Shown here: in pieces, positions 1 through 10,090 of the stretch
How the letters are laid out: each line of letters starts with the position of its first letter
Position numbering within the stretch: the stretch's first letter is position 1
Origin: Bryobacterales bacterium
GTDB taxonomy: Bacteria > Acidobacteriota > Terriglobia > Bryobacterales > Bryobacteraceae
NCBI GenBank assembly: GCA_003137035.1
Contig: PLEM01000311.1
Location: 135 to 34,773 of the forward strand
Reading direction: 5' to 3'
DNA: 34,639 nucleotides
The notes under the pieces: generated by a model
The model's input: only the letters and a program-made list of their open reading frames with translations
Databases searched by the model: none
What the model was told of the DNA's origin: nothing
Made by a program: the position numbers and the translations under genes

Positions 1-136
1 GGCGGTATATTTTCTGTGGCACTGTCCGTGAAACCCGCTTTGAGCGAATCCCCCCGGCCGTTAGCCGGCACGCTGCCCTGTGGAGACCGGACTTTCCTCC
101 CCCTCGCGGGGGCGACTGCCCGCCCGGCAGGCTCCG
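1..136 (-). ncRNA. rnpB: RNase P RNA (bacterial class A), 5' part; 3' part lies beyond the left window edge
   Basis: Minus strand reads CAGTCGCCCCCGCGAGGGGGAGGAAAGTCCGGTCTCCACAGGGCAGCGTGCCGGCTAACGGCCGGGGGG...ACGGACAGTGCCACAGAAAATATACCGCC, matching the conserved GAGGAAAGUCCGG...CUCCACAGGGCAG...ACGGACAGUGCCACAGAAAA...ACCGCC core. TACAAT (-10 like) lies at 142-147 on the minus strand. The 5' end is approximate. Confidence 0.93.
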
Positions 137-225
137 GTCCCATTGTACCGTGCGGCGGCATTTGCGGCCAGGAGCTGAGTTGTGTATTCTGAATGCAGCT
201 TCACGTTCACACTGGAGGTCATGCG

Positions 226-3200
226 ATGCGAATCAACAGGAGTTTCGGGCTCTTTGCTATTTTGTGCGTTTGTGCGGCCATGCTTTCCGCGCAGGGGTTA
301 ACCACGACGGCCACCAAGGACGATTGGGAGGAGATCAACTTCGAGTTCAACTCCTCCATTCTCTCGGACGGTTACCCCAGCCTGTTGCGGTTGGCGGAGC
401 TGCTCCAGCAGCATTCGGACTACAAAGTAACGCTGGATGGGAACGCGGATTGGGTCGGATCGCACCGCTACAACGACAAGCTTTCCGAAGCCCGCGCCGA
501 TACAGTGAAGAAATTCCTGGTGAAGTACGGCGCCGCGGAAGGCCAGATTTCGCTGGCGGCCCACGGGAAGCGGCAGCCAAAGGTGAGCAACGAGACCAAG
601 GAAGGCCGGTTCATGAACCGGCGCGTGAGCGTGATGGTCGCGGATGGGCAGGGCAAGACGGTCAGCGCCGGCGGCATCCGCGAGGCCATCCGGGCGATGC
701 AGGCTCCACAGGCCACGCAGTCCGGCGGGGCGATGGGGCCAATGGGGCGCGACTGCTGCGACGAGGTGCTCAAGAGACTGGACAAGCTCGATGAGATCCT
801 GGCCGCGCTCAAGGAACTCAAGGCCGAGAACGACAAGCTGAAGCAGGACGTGGCGTCGCTGCAGCAGGCCCAGGCGGGCGTCCAGAAGCAGGTGGCCGAA
901 TTGCCCCGAGCGCCCGATAAGGCCGAGTTCCAGAAGATGATGGACTCGACGGCCGCCAAGGCGATCGAGCAGAACAGGCGTAGCCGGTTCGCGCTGCTGG
1001 GCTTGAACATCGGCCCGGCGCTGAACGACTCGTTCCGCCCGGGCTGGGATCGCGACATCAAGACGGCGAGTAAAGGCAACGTCACCGTCACCGGCAAGGG
1101 CCGCTTCTTCGCGCCGTTCGGGAAAGACGAGGAGCATGCGGTGCAGGCCGAGGGCGAGTATATGTACTTCCCCGACCGCCAGGAAGGGCAGATCGACCTG
1201 GGGTTGGTGAACCGCTGGAGCAACCTGCAACTCGGTCTGTTCAACAGCATGAAGTACATCCAGATCAGCAGCCTGGGCGGCGGTGGAACGCTGGGCCAGG
1301 GCGCGGTCACTTTGGACTACCTGTTCAAGTACGGCCGCATCGGTCTGTTCGGCACCAAGGGCTATCTGAGCCAGCGCACCATCGCGCGCACGCCGGTGCA
1401 ATTGATTCCGGGGCTGACGACCTTCAATATCTTCGACGAGACCTACCTGCGGATCGTGGATCAGATCGGCGGGAGCACGACGGTGGGGTTGTGGAAGGAC
1501 GCTTACATGGACGCCAATCTCGGCGCCCTGTTCAGCCACGCGGGCTCCAACCGGCCGGGCGGCATGATCCGCCTGGTGCAGCCCATCAATTCGATGTGGG
1601 CATTCACGGTGGAAGCCGGCCTGAACGAAACCATGGTGGGCCCGACCACCAGCGGCCGGCTCGCGTTCGGAGTACAGCTTGGGAATTGGATGAAGCCGAA
1701 ACAGTTCACGGCCGTGAAGCATGCGGTCCCGGTGGAGGTCCCGCGGCTGCGTTATGAGCTGCTCACCCGCAGGGTGCGGACCGGGAACTCGCCGCCGGTA
1801 GCGGATGCGGGTCCCGACCAGATCGGAGTGGCGGCTGGAACCATCACGCTGGATGGCTCGGCTTCCTACGACCCGGACGGCGACGCAATCACGTACTCGT
1901 GGGCGCAGATCGCCGGACCGGCGGTAAGCCTCTCGGCGCCCACCGCCGCCAAGACCACCTTCGCCGCCACCGACGGCCAGACCTACAGTTTCCGCCTGAC
2001 GGTGAAGGATCCGTTTGGCGCGCAGGGCACGGCGAAAGTCACGGTTGCCACGCAGGCCGCCCCGCAAGTGCGTATCACGCAGTTCACCGCCAATCCGACG
2101 AACATCGGCTCCGGGCAGAGCAGCACGCTGCTGTGGCAGATCGACAACGCCGACACCGCCGAGATCGCGGGCATCGGCTCGGTGAACGCCAAGAGCGGGA
2201 GCACCAGCGTAACGCCGGCGCAGACCACCACCTATACCCTGACCGCCCACAACCGCTCCGGGTCGGTCTCCGCGACCGCGACGGTGACCGTGGCGGCTCA
2301 ACCGCAGGCGGTGATCGTGACGTTCCAGGCCAATCCGGCGAGCATCTCCTCGGGCCAGTCCTCAACGCTGACCTGGGTGACCCAGAACGCCGACCAGGTG
2401 AGCATCAGCTCGCTGGGGAGCGTGGCGCTGAACGGATCGACCAGCGTCTCGCCGGCGCAGACCACAACTTACACGCTGACCGCCAGCAACAAGCTGGGGC
2501 AGACTACGGCGTCGGTGACGGTGACGGTGTCCGCGGCGCCCCCGGCGGGCCCTCCCACCATCGTCAGCTTCAGCGCCAATCCGCAGCAGATCGCGGCAGG
2601 AGCCCAGTCAACCCTGGTTTGGCAGGTGCTGAATGCGACCAGCGTCAGCATCACCTCACTGGGTACAGTGGGCGGCTCGGGAAGCCAGAACGTCAGCCCC
2701 GCGGCCACCACCACCTACACGCTGACCGCCTCGAACGCCATTGGCCAGGTGACCGCAACCGCCACGGTGACGGTCCTGCTGCCCGCCAAGATCCTCTCGT
2801 TTACGGCGACTCCGAGCACCATCACGGCGGGTGACACGGTGCTGCTCTCGTGGACCACCGAGAATGCCACCACCAGCAGAATCTACAACATTGGGAATGT
2901 CGTGGCCAACGGATCGGTGCAAGTGAATCCGACGGTGGATACCACTTACACGTTGTACGTGAGCGGCGCCGTAGGGCAGCCATCCACCGCTCAGGTGACC
3001 GTGAAGGTGAACCCCGCGACGCCCACTCCGAAACCTCCGGTGGCGAACGTCGGCCCAGCGAATATACAGACGAACGCGGCGAATGTTCCTCTCGACGCGC
3101 GTGGCTCAACGGACCCGAACGGCCTCCCGTTGACCTTCTCCTGGGTGTCGGCGAACCCCACCGCTACCCTGCTGAACCCAACCTCCGCGACGCCCATCGC

Positions 3201-3312
3201 GATGTTGGGCGATAACCGGGGCGACTACGTGTTTACCGTGACGGTCACCAACAGCGCGGGCCTAAGCAGCTCGGCCTCGGTGACAGTCACCTATGTCCAT
3301 CCTTTGAACTAA
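226..3312 (+). CDS. Outer-membrane-type protein: N-terminal OmpA-like domain, coiled coil, possible beta-barrel, PKD domain, four tandem Ig-like repeats, C-terminal PKD-like domain
   Basis: Signal peptide MRINRSFGLFAILCVCAAMLSAQG; OmpA-like motif (FEFNSSILSDGYPSLLRLAELL...LSEARADTVKKFLV...GRFMNRRVSVMV); PKD (ADAGPDQIGVAAGTITLDGSASYDPDGDAITYSW); repeats ending TTTYTLTAxNxxG...VTV. ORF could also start at 193. Confidence 0.85.
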   Translation: MRINRSFGLFAILCVCAAMLSAQGLTTTATKDDWEEINFEFNSSILSDGYPSLLRLAELLQQHSDYKVTLDGNADWVGSHRYNDKLSEARADTVKKFLVKYGAAEGQISLAAHGKRQPKVSNETKEGRFMNRRVSVMVADGQGKTVSAGGIREAIRAMQAPQATQSGGAMGPMGRDCCDEVLKRLDKLDEILAALKELKAENDKLKQDVASLQQAQAGVQKQVAELPRAPDKAEFQKMMDSTAAKAIEQNRRSRFALLGLNIGPALNDSFRPGWDRDIKTASKGNVTVTGKGRFFAPFGKDEEHAVQAEGEYMYFPDRQEGQIDLGLVNRWSNLQLGLFNSMKYIQISSLGGGGTLGQGAVTLDYLFKYGRIGLFGTKGYLSQRTIARTPVQLIPGLTTFNIFDETYLRIVDQIGGSTTVGLWKDAYMDANLGALFSHAGSNRPGGMIRLVQPINSMWAFTVEAGLNETMVGPTTSGRLAFGVQLGNWMKPKQFTAVKHAVPVEVPRLRYELLTRRVRTGNSPPVADAGPDQIGVAAGTITLDGSASYDPDGDAITYSWAQIAGPAVSLSAPTAAKTTFAATDGQTYSFRLTVKDPFGAQGTAKVTVATQAAPQVRITQFTANPTNIGSGQSSTLLWQIDNADTAEIAGIGSVNAKSGSTSVTPAQTTTYTLTAHNRSGSVSATATVTVAAQPQAVIVTFQANPASISSGQSSTLTWVTQNADQVSISSLGSVALNGSTSVSPAQTTTYTLTASNKLGQTTASVTVTVSAAPPAGPPTIVSFSANPQQIAAGAQSTLVWQVLNATSVSITSLGTVGGSGSQNVSPAATTTYTLTASNAIGQVTATATVTVLLPAKILSFTATPSTITAGDTVLLSWTTENATTSRIYNIGNVVANGSVQVNPTVDTTYTLYVSGAVGQPSTAQVTVKVNPATPTPKPPVANVGPANIQTNAANVPLDARGSTDPNGLPLTFSWVSANPTATLLNPTSATPIAMLGDNRGDYVFTVTVTNSAGLSSSASVTVTYVHPLN

Positions 3313-3326
3313 TCGGGACGACGGCT

Positions 3327-3353
3327 CCGGGGCGGGTTTCGAGCCCGCCCCGG
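3327..3353. terminator. Hairpin between convergent genes
   Basis: CCGGGGCGGG-TTTCGAG-CCCGCCCCGG perfect 10-bp stem; second hairpin at 3393-3421 (GTGGGGCAGCCC-TTC-GGGCCTGACCCCAC). Confidence 0.55.
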
Positions 3354-3426
3354 GGGGCCTGTCTCGGAGCGGGAATCGGCTTGCCGGGTTGCGTGGGGCA
3401 GCCCTTCGGGCCTGACCCCACCTCCC

Positions 3427-3849
3427 TCAGACCAGTTCCACTTCCCTGAAGAAGTAGCCGAGCTCGAAGTGCGCGGTGTCGGGGGCGTCGGAGCCGTGGA
3501 CGCAGTTGCTCTGCATGCTCGTGCCGAAGCGCTTGCGGATGGAGCCTTTGGCGGCGCTCGCGGGATTGGTGGCGCCCATCGCTTCGCGCCACTCGCGAAT
3601 GGCGTCTTCGCGCTCGAGCGCGACGACGACGATGGGGCCTTCGCTCATGAACTCCACCAGATCGGCGAAAAAGGGTTTGCCGCGGTGCACGGCATAGAAC
3701 CCTTCCGCCTGCCTCCGGTCGAGGCGCAGCATGCGCACGCCGAGCATGCGGAAGCCGGCCTGCTCGATGGTGGACAGGATCTCCCCGGCGATTCCCCGGG
3801 CCACCGAATCGGGCTTGATGATGGCGAGAGTGCGTTCGAGCTGGCTCAT
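3427..3849 (-). CDS. ndk: Nucleoside diphosphate kinase, copy 1 (downstream duplicate)
   Basis: [19 protein letters not shown]...GATNP...IRKRFG...NCVHGSD: active-site NxxHGSD present. ATGA overlap with the upstream sucD fragment. Confidence 0.92.
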   Translation of the reverse strand: MSQLERTLAIIKPDSVARGIAGEILSTIEQAGFRMLGVRMLRLDRRQAEGFYAVHRGKPFFADLVEFMSEGPIVVVALEREDAIREWREAMGATNPASAAKGSIRKRFGTSMQSNCVHGSDAPDTAHFELGYFFREVELV

Positions 3850-4268
3850 AGCGCCGCCTGTACCTTTTCTCCGATCTCGGCGGGCGAGGCGCACATGATC
3901 GCGCCGGCGGCCTCCAGCGCCTTGATCTTGTCGGAGGCCTTCCCGGAGCCGCCCGAGATGATGGCGCCCGCGTGGCCCATGCGGCGGCCCGGAGGAGCGG
4001 TCTGGCCGGCTATGAATCCGACCACCGGCTTGCGCACGTGCTCCTTGATATAGGCTGCGGCGGTCTCCTCGGCATTGCCGCCAATTTCGCCGATCAACAC
4101 GATGGCCGCGGTGTCGGGGTCCTCGTTGAAAAGCCGGACCGCGTCCAGGAAGGTCGTGCCGATGATCGGATCGCCGCCGATGCCGATGCAGGTGGATTGG
4201 CCGATGCCGCGCCGCGTCAACTGGTCCACCGCTTCGTAAGTCAGCGTGCCCGAGCGCGACACCACGCC
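3846..4268 (-). pseudogene. Truncated succinyl-CoA synthetase alpha subunit (C-terminal part only), duplicate of the full sucD at 5413-6279
   Basis: About 98% identical by eye to sucD C-terminal half; homology stops at 4268 (ccgagcgcgacaccacgcc|ccgatgcg vs |gacgttgcc). N-terminal CoA-binding domain absent. Confidence 0.9.
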
Positions 4269-4278
4269 CCGATGCGGG

Positions 4279-4551
4279 TTACCGGTACGCCTCCCGCCGG
4301 TTGCGGACACCGGTGATCTCGATGGTGTTCTCGTCCTTCTGATCGAAGAACACCCGGTAGTCGCCGGAGCGGAGGCGGAAGCCGGTGAGCGGCGGCTTGA
4401 GCTTCTTGACGTCGCCGTTGCGGCTGGCCAGGTAGCGATCCACCGAGAGGAGAATCTGCATCGCGGCCTCGCGCTCGATGGCGCGGAGATCGGCGCGGGC
4501 TTCCGGCGACCAAATGACCGCGATCCGCTCGGGCGCGGCTTCTTCGCTCAT
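4279..4551 (-). CDS. RelE/ParE-superfamily toxin
   Basis: [32 protein letters not shown]...[44 protein letters not shown]: characteristic C-terminal RSGDYRVFF...VxNRREAYR. ATGA overlap with the antitoxin stop. Confidence 0.88.
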   Translation of the reverse strand: MSEEAAPERIAVIWSPEARADLRAIEREAAMQILLSVDRYLASRNGDVKKLKPPLTGFRLRSGDYRVFFDQKDENTIEITGVRNRREAYR

Positions 4552-4805
4552 TGCTTCAGCCCGAACTCACGCAGGATCTCTTCGTGCGGAATGCCCTCGC
4601 CGCGGGCGAGCGAGGCGCGGGCGCGGTCCAGCGCCGCGGCGGTCTCGGGCGTGGCCTCTTCGTCTTCCACGGGCGCCAGGGCCAGCGAGCGCGCCAGCGG
4701 TTCCACCATCACTTCGAGCAGGCTTCGCACCGCGTTCAGTTTCTCGGCCGGCAGCATGTCGAGCAGCGCGTGCGCCTGCTGGCGTTCTTGCGCGAGATCG
4801 GGCAT
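4548..4805 (-). CDS. Putative cognate antitoxin of the RelE/ParE toxin
   Basis: 85-aa ORF directly upstream of and overlapping the toxin; acidic middle part and C-terminal [18 protein letters not shown] typical of such antitoxins. Confidence 0.75.
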   Translation of the reverse strand: MPDLAQERQQAHALLDMLPAEKLNAVRSLLEVMVEPLARSLALAPVEDEEATPETAAALDRARASLARGEGIPHEEILREFGLKQ

Positions 4806-4993
4806 AGGCCTACTTCCTCCCCGGACCGGCTGTCGGCCATCGGAATTTCTCCCTCCATTCTACTCCCGCCGCTGAGCACGGCCACTTGCCGCGGGACACG
4901 CGTTGTCAGTCAGGTTCGGGCACGGTAAGGCCGAGTTCGGCGATGACCAGGCCGTTTCGATCTGGCCGTGAGGGACTGGCAGCAGGGGCGGCG

Positions 4994-5416
4994 TCAAACC
5001 ATTTCCGATTCGCGGAAGAAGTAGCCGAGCTCGAAGTGCGCGGTGTCGGGGGCGTCCGAGCCGTGGACGCAGTTGCGCTGCATGCTCGTGCCGAAGCGCT
5101 TGCGGATGGTGCCTTCGGCGGCGCTCGCGGGATTGGTGGCGCCCATCGCTTCGCGCCACTTGCGAATGGCGTCTTCGCGTTCGAGGGCGAGCACGACGAT
5201 GGGGCCTTCGCTCATGAACTCCACCAGATCGGCGAAAAAAAGTTTGCCGCGGTGCACGGCATAGAACCCTTCCGCCTGCCTCCGGTCGAGGCGCAGCATG
5301 CGCAGGCCGCGGATCCGGAAGCCGGCCTGCTCGATGGTGGTCAGGATCTCCCCGGCGATTCCGCGAGCCACCGAATCGGGCTTGATGATGGCGAGAGTGC
5401 GTTCGAGCTGGCTCAT
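4994..5416 (-). CDS. ndk: Nucleoside diphosphate kinase, copy 2 (adjacent to intact sucD)
   Basis: [33 protein letters not shown]...NCVHGSD; offset from copy 1 is exactly 1567 bp with no indels. Confidence 0.93.
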   Translation of the reverse strand: MSQLERTLAIIKPDSVARGIAGEILTTIEQAGFRIRGLRMLRLDRRQAEGFYAVHRGKLFFADLVEFMSEGPIVVLALEREDAIRKWREAMGATNPASAAEGTIRKRFGTSMQRNCVHGSDAPDTAHFELGYFFRESEMV

Positions 5417-6279
5417 AGCGCCGCCTGTACCTTTTCTCCGATCTCGGCGGGAGAGGCGCACACGATCGCGCCGGCGGCCTCCAGCGCCCTGATCTTGTCG
5501 GAAGCCTTCCCGGAGCCGCCCGAGATGATGGCGCCCGCGTGGCCCATGCGGCGGCCCGGAGGAGCGGTCTGGCCGGCTATGAATCCGACCACCGGCTTGC
5601 GCACGTGCTCCTTGATATAGGCTGCGGCGGTCTCCTCGGCATTGCCGCCAATTTCGCCGATCAACACGATGGCCGCGGTGTCGGGGTCCTCGTTGAAAAG
5701 CCGAACCGCGTCCAGGAAGGTCGTGCCGATGATCGGATCGCCGCCGATGCCGATGCAGGTGGATTGCCCGATGCCGCGCCGCGTCAACTGGTCTACCGCT
5801 TCGTAAGTCAGCGTGCCCGAGCGCGACACCACGCCGACGTTGCCTTCCTTGTGGATGAGCGCCGGCATGATGCCCGCCTTGCATTTTCCCGGCGAGATGA
5901 TACCGGGGCAGTTGGGGCCGATCAGCCGCGTGTGGCGGTCCTCGATGTAGCGCCAGACCTTGACCATGTCGAGGGTCGGGATGCCCTCGGTGATGGCCAC
6001 CACCAGCGGCAGGCCGGCGTCGGCCGCCTCCATGATGGCGTCGGCGGCGAAGGCCGGCGGAACGAAAACGATCGAGGCGTTGGCGCCGGTGGAGCGAACC
6101 GCCTCCGCGCAGGTGTTGAATACCGGGAGGTCGAGGTGCGTCTCGCCGCCCCTGCCGGGCACCACGCCGCCCACCACCTTTGTGCCGTAAGCGATCGACT
6201 GCTGAGAGTGGAACGTGGCTTCCCTTCCGGTGAAGCCCTGGACGAGGAGCCGGGTGTCCTGATCGACGAGGATGCTCAT
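5413..6279 (-). CDS. sucD: Succinyl-CoA synthetase (ADP-forming) alpha subunit
   Basis: [39 protein letters not shown]...[18 protein letters not shown]; overlaps sucC. Confidence 0.96.
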   Translation of the reverse strand: MSILVDQDTRLLVQGFTGREATFHSQQSIAYGTKVVGGVVPGRGGETHLDLPVFNTCAEAVRSTGANASIVFVPPAFAADAIMEAADAGLPLVVAITEGIPTLDMVKVWRYIEDRHTRLIGPNCPGIISPGKCKAGIMPALIHKEGNVGVVSRSGTLTYEAVDQLTRRGIGQSTCIGIGGDPIIGTTFLDAVRLFNEDPDTAAIVLIGEIGGNAEETAAAYIKEHVRKPVVGFIAGQTAPPGRRMGHAGAIISGGSGKASDKIRALEAAGAIVCASPAEIGEKVQAAL

Positions 6280-7433
6280 TGCGCCAGCCTCACCACTTTC
6301 TGGGCCGCGTCTTTCATCCCCTCGGCCACGGTGAAGTTCAACCCGGAATCGGTCAAAATCTTGCGGCCGAGCTCGACGTTGGTGCCCTCCATGCGCACCA
6401 CGATGGGCACGCGGATCTTCAACTCGTGCGCGGCCGCCACCACGCCGGTGGCCAGCACGTCGCAGCGCAGGATGCCGCCGAAGATGTTGATCAGCACCGC
6501 GCGCACGCCCCGGTCGGTGACCAGAATGCGGAAGGCGTTCCGGATCTGCTCGGCGCTGGCGCCGCCACCCACGTCGAGGAAGTTGGCGGGGCTGCCGCCC
6601 GAGTATTTGATGAGGTCCATGGTGGCCATGGCCAGGCCCGCGCCATTCACCATGCAGCCCACGTTGCCGTCGAGCTTGATGTAGTTCAAGCCGAAGCGGG
6701 AGGCCTCGACTTCGAGCGGGTCCTCTTCGTTCAGGTCGCGTAGCTCGATCAAGTTCTTGTGGCGGTAGAGCGCGTTGTCGTCGAGGCTGATTTTGGCGTC
6801 GAGGGCGTAGACTTTGGCGTCGCGGGTGAGGATGAACGGGTTGACCTCGAGCAGGGACGCGTCGACAGCCTCGTAGGCCCGCACCAGCGCGATCATCGCG
6901 GCGGCCGCGGCGTTCACGCTGGGTGTTGGAATGCCCATCCCGTAAGCCAGTTTGCGCGCCTGGAAGGGCGTGAGGCCCAGGCCGGGTTCGATGGGCTCCT
7001 TGAGGATCGACTCGGGCTGCCGGGCGGCCACCTCTTCGATCTCCATGCCACCGAACGCCGAGGCCATGAACAAGGGCTTTCCCAGCGCGCGGTCGAGCAC
7101 GATGCCGAGGTAGAGTTCGCGTTCGATGGGCAGCGTCTGCTCCACCAGCACGCGCTGCACGATGCGGCCTTCCGGTCCGGTCTGATGGGTTACCAGCCGC
7201 ATCCCCAGCATCTTGCGGGCGATCTCGACGGCCTCGGCGGTGTCTTTCGCGACCTTCACTCCGCCGCCCTTGCCACGGCCGCCGGCGTGGATCTGCGCCT
7301 TCACCACCACCGTGCCGCCGATTTCCTTGGCCGCCGCCTCGACTTCCTCGACCGATCGCGCAACCTCTCCACGCGGCACGGGAACGCCGTACTGGGCGAG
7401 GATGGCCTTGGCTTGATACTCGTGAATCTTCAT
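6276..7433 (-). CDS. sucC: Succinyl-CoA synthetase beta subunit
   Basis: [25 protein letters not shown]...[19 protein letters not shown]...[17 protein letters not shown]. Confidence 0.96.
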   Translation of the reverse strand: MKIHEYQAKAILAQYGVPVPRGEVARSVEEVEAAAKEIGGTVVVKAQIHAGGRGKGGGVKVAKDTAEAVEIARKMLGMRLVTHQTGPEGRIVQRVLVEQTLPIERELYLGIVLDRALGKPLFMASAFGGMEIEEVAARQPESILKEPIEPGLGLTPFQARKLAYGMGIPTPSVNAAAAAMIALVRAYEAVDASLLEVNPFILTRDAKVYALDAKISLDDNALYRHKNLIELRDLNEEDPLEVEASRFGLNYIKLDGNVGCMVNGAGLAMATMDLIKYSGGSPANFLDVGGGASAEQIRNAFRILVTDRGVRAVLINIFGGILRCDVLATGVVAAAHELKIRVPIVVRMEGTNVELGRKILTDSGLNFTVAEGMKDAAQKVVRLAQ

Positions 7434-7486
7434 GGGATTCGGCGTGTGCTACGATTGGCGAATAGATTTCTGTAACTCAATATAGC

Positions 7487-8509
7487 ATGTCGTTACTTCC
7501 CTTCCTTCACCGCGCGGCGGCGCACCAGGATCTCAGCGCGGCGCAAGCGCAGGAGGCCATGGCGATCATTCTCGCCGGCGGCGCCTCCACGGCGCAGATC
7601 GCGTCCTTCCTGGTGGCGCTGCGAATGAAAGGCGAGACCTCGACCGAGCTGCTGGGATTCGCCCGCGCCATGCGTGAGGTGGCGAGCCGGGTGACTCCCG
7701 ATCTGCGTGGCGCCCCATTGCTGGATACCTGCGGGATGGGCGGCGACGGCCTCGGCTCGTTCAATATCTCGACCATAGCGGCTTTCGTCGTCGCGGGCGC
7801 CGGCGTGAAAGTGGCCAAGCACGGCAATCGTTCCATCTCGAGCCGGTGCGGCAGCGCGGACTTGCTCGAGCGCCTGGGCGTGAAGGTCGCTCTCGGACCG
7901 GCTCGGGTCGCGCGGGCGATTGAAGAAATCGGCATCGGCTTCCTGTTCGCTCCCGCGTATCATCCCGCCATGAAGCACGCCCAGCCGGCCCGGCTCGAGC
8001 TCAAGATGCGGACGGTGTTCAACATGCTCGGACCGCTCACCAATCCGGCTGGCGCAACAGCGCAGTTGGTGGGCGCCTCCTCTCCCCGGGCGGCCGAACT
8101 GCTGGCCGAGACGCTGGCCGCGCTGGGACTGGCGCGCGGGTTCGTGGTGCACGGCTCGGACGGGCTCGATGAAATCACCACCACCGGGCCGTCGCTGGTG
8201 CTCGAAGTCCGCGATGGTGGGGTCATTCCCCTGCATGTCGCGCCGGCGGAGTTCGGGGTCTCGCAGGCCAGCCCGGCGGACCTGGCGGGCGGGGATCCGG
8301 AGCGGAACGCCGAGATCGCCAGCGCGGTGCTCGACGGGGAGCAAGGGCCGAGGCGCGACGTGGTTCTGGTGAATGCATCGGCCGCGCTGGTGGCGGCCGG
8401 CAAGGCGAGCGACTTCTCCGAGGGGACGAAACTGGCGCGCAAGTCCATCGACTCGGGGGCGGCGCGCGCAAGACTGGCCGAGCTGGCCAAGTTCTCCCAG
8501 GAGCGATGA
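7487..8509 (+). CDS. trpD: Anthranilate phosphoribosyltransferase
   Basis: [66 protein letters not shown]. Confidence 0.95.
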   Translation: MSLLPFLHRAAAHQDLSAAQAQEAMAIILAGGASTAQIASFLVALRMKGETSTELLGFARAMREVASRVTPDLRGAPLLDTCGMGGDGLGSFNISTIAAFVVAGAGVKVAKHGNRSISSRCGSADLLERLGVKVALGPARVARAIEEIGIGFLFAPAYHPAMKHAQPARLELKMRTVFNMLGPLTNPAGATAQLVGASSPRAAELLAETLAALGLARGFVVHGSDGLDEITTTGPSLVLEVRDGGVIPLHVAPAEFGVSQASPADLAGGDPERNAEIASAVLDGEQGPRRDVVLVNASAALVAAGKASDFSEGTKLARKSIDSGAARARLAELAKFSQER

Positions 8510-8510
8510 C

Positions 8511-10088
8511 ATGATCTTTGCACGGCGTTGCAATGTGGTATTGGCTCTCTCGCTCGCGGCGGGCGCCTCGCTGGCGCTCTACGCGCAGCCACCGGCGGCC
8601 CGCATCAAAATCGATACCGAACGGGTGATCGGCCGGGTCGATCCCTTGCTGTTCGGGAACTTTACCGAACACCTGGGCCGCTGCATCTATGGCGGCATTT
8701 TCGAGGAAGGCAGCCCGCTTGCGGATGCCGACGGCTTCCGCAAAGACGTCATGGAGGCGACCCGCGGGTTGGGCGTCACCCTGCTGCGCTGGCCGGGCGG
8801 CAACTTCGCCTCCGGCTACAACTGGAAAGACGGCATCGGCCCGCGCGACAGGCGTCCCCCGCGGCGCGACAACGCCTGGGGCGCGCTCGAATCCAACCGC
8901 TTCGGGACCGACGAGTTCCTGCGCTATTGCGAGCGGCTGGGTGTGGAACCGTACGTGTGCATCAATGCGGGACTGGGCTCGATTGACGATGCCCGCCACT
9001 GGGTCGAGTACTGCAACGAACCGGGGGATACCTACTGGGCGCGCCAGCGCCGCAAGAACGGCCGGGAAAAGCCCTGGGGCGTGAAGTACTGGGGACTCGG
9101 AAACGAGATCGACGGGCCGTGGCAACTGGGCCACAAGAACGCCGAGGACTACGCCAGGTTCGCGCTCGAGGCCGCCAAGGCCATGCGGCGCGCCGACGAG
9201 TCGATCAAGCTGATCGCCTCGGGCTCGTCCAATTTCAGCCCCGGGTCGGACTGGGTGGGCTGGAACCGCACCGTGCTCGACCGGCTGAACACGGAAATCG
9301 ACTACCTCTCGCTGCACACTTACATCGGCAACCCCGAAAACAAGTTCGAGAACTTCATGGCGATCTCGCGGGATCTCGACGACCGCATCGAGGTGGTGGA
9401 AGGACAGATCAAGGCGGCGCTGATCCGCTCGCCGCGTCCGCGGCCCATCCACATCGCCTTCGACGAGTGGAACGTGTGGTATCGCGCACGCAGCGGGACC
9501 ACGGAGTATGAGGTCGCATCGACCGGCCTGGAAGAGAACTACAATTTCGAGGACGCGCTGGCCATGGGGATGTTCCTGAACTCGTTCTTTCGCCACGCCG
9601 ATAGCGTCAAGATGGCCAACCTGGCCCAGCTTGTGAACGTGATCGCGCCCATCTTCACCAACAAGCAGGGCATGTTCCTTCAGACCATTTACTTCCCGCT
9701 GGCCGAGTACGCCAAGCAGCGCGGCAACGTCGCGCTCAGCGCGCTGGTCCGGTCGCCGGAGTATAAGCCGGATGGCGGCCGCGCGCTGGGCTACCTGGAC
9801 GTCTCGGTGACCCGCGATCCCAAAGCCGGGGCGGTCTATGTGAACGTGCTGAACCGCAGCGAGAAGATGGACATCGCCACCCGCATCGAGAATGCCGTGG
9901 GGAAACTTGGCAGCGCGGTCGGCGTCTGGGAGCTCAACTATCCGGACCTCAAGGCGACCCACACGTTTGGCGACGACCGCAAGGTGCGCCCCACGACTCG
10001 AACCATCGAGGCGTCACTGAGCGAGAATGGCTTTGCGTATACGTTCCCGAAGCATTCGCTGACTATCCTGAAGCTGGCGGTGCAGTAG
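8511..10088 (+). CDS. Alpha-L-arabinofuranosidase, GH51 family, secreted
   Basis: Signal-like N-terminus then [38 protein letters not shown]...[22 protein letters not shown]...[15 protein letters not shown]...FDEWNVWY. Confidence 0.92.
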   Translation: MIFARRCNVVLALSLAAGASLALYAQPPAARIKIDTERVIGRVDPLLFGNFTEHLGRCIYGGIFEEGSPLADADGFRKDVMEATRGLGVTLLRWPGGNFASGYNWKDGIGPRDRRPPRRDNAWGALESNRFGTDEFLRYCERLGVEPYVCINAGLGSIDDARHWVEYCNEPGDTYWARQRRKNGREKPWGVKYWGLGNEIDGPWQLGHKNAEDYARFALEAAKAMRRADESIKLIASGSSNFSPGSDWVGWNRTVLDRLNTEIDYLSLHTYIGNPENKFENFMAISRDLDDRIEVVEGQIKAALIRSPRPRPIHIAFDEWNVWYRARSGTTEYEVASTGLEENYNFEDALAMGMFLNSFFRHADSVKMANLAQLVNVIAPIFTNKQGMFLQTIYFPLAEYAKQRGNVALSALVRSPEYKPDGGRALGYLDVSVTRDPKAGAVYVNVLNRSEKMDIATRIENAVGKLGSAVGVWELNYPDLKATHTFGDDRKVRPTTRTIEASLSENGFAYTFPKHSLTILKLAVQ

Positions 10089-10090
10089 AT

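Noticed and set aside
298-2301. 667-aa minus-strand ORF opposite the OmpA/Ig-repeat gene
   Set aside because: High-GC shadow ORF; low-complexity Arg/Gly/His-rich translation and no recognisable domain.
4895-4993. Short minus-strand frame ending ...RNGLVIAELGLTVPEPD* between ndk copy 2 and the antitoxin
   Set aside because: Could be a remnant of another gene captured with the TA module, but too short to identify.
3469-5620. Paired plus-strand ORFs (3469..4053 and 4886..5620) with similar sequences
   Set aside because: They are antisense frames of the duplicated ndk-sucD segment; the similarity just reflects the DNA duplication.
8223-9962. 579-aa minus-strand ORF opposite GH51
   Set aside because: Antisense shadow; GH51 motifs are unambiguous on the plus strand.
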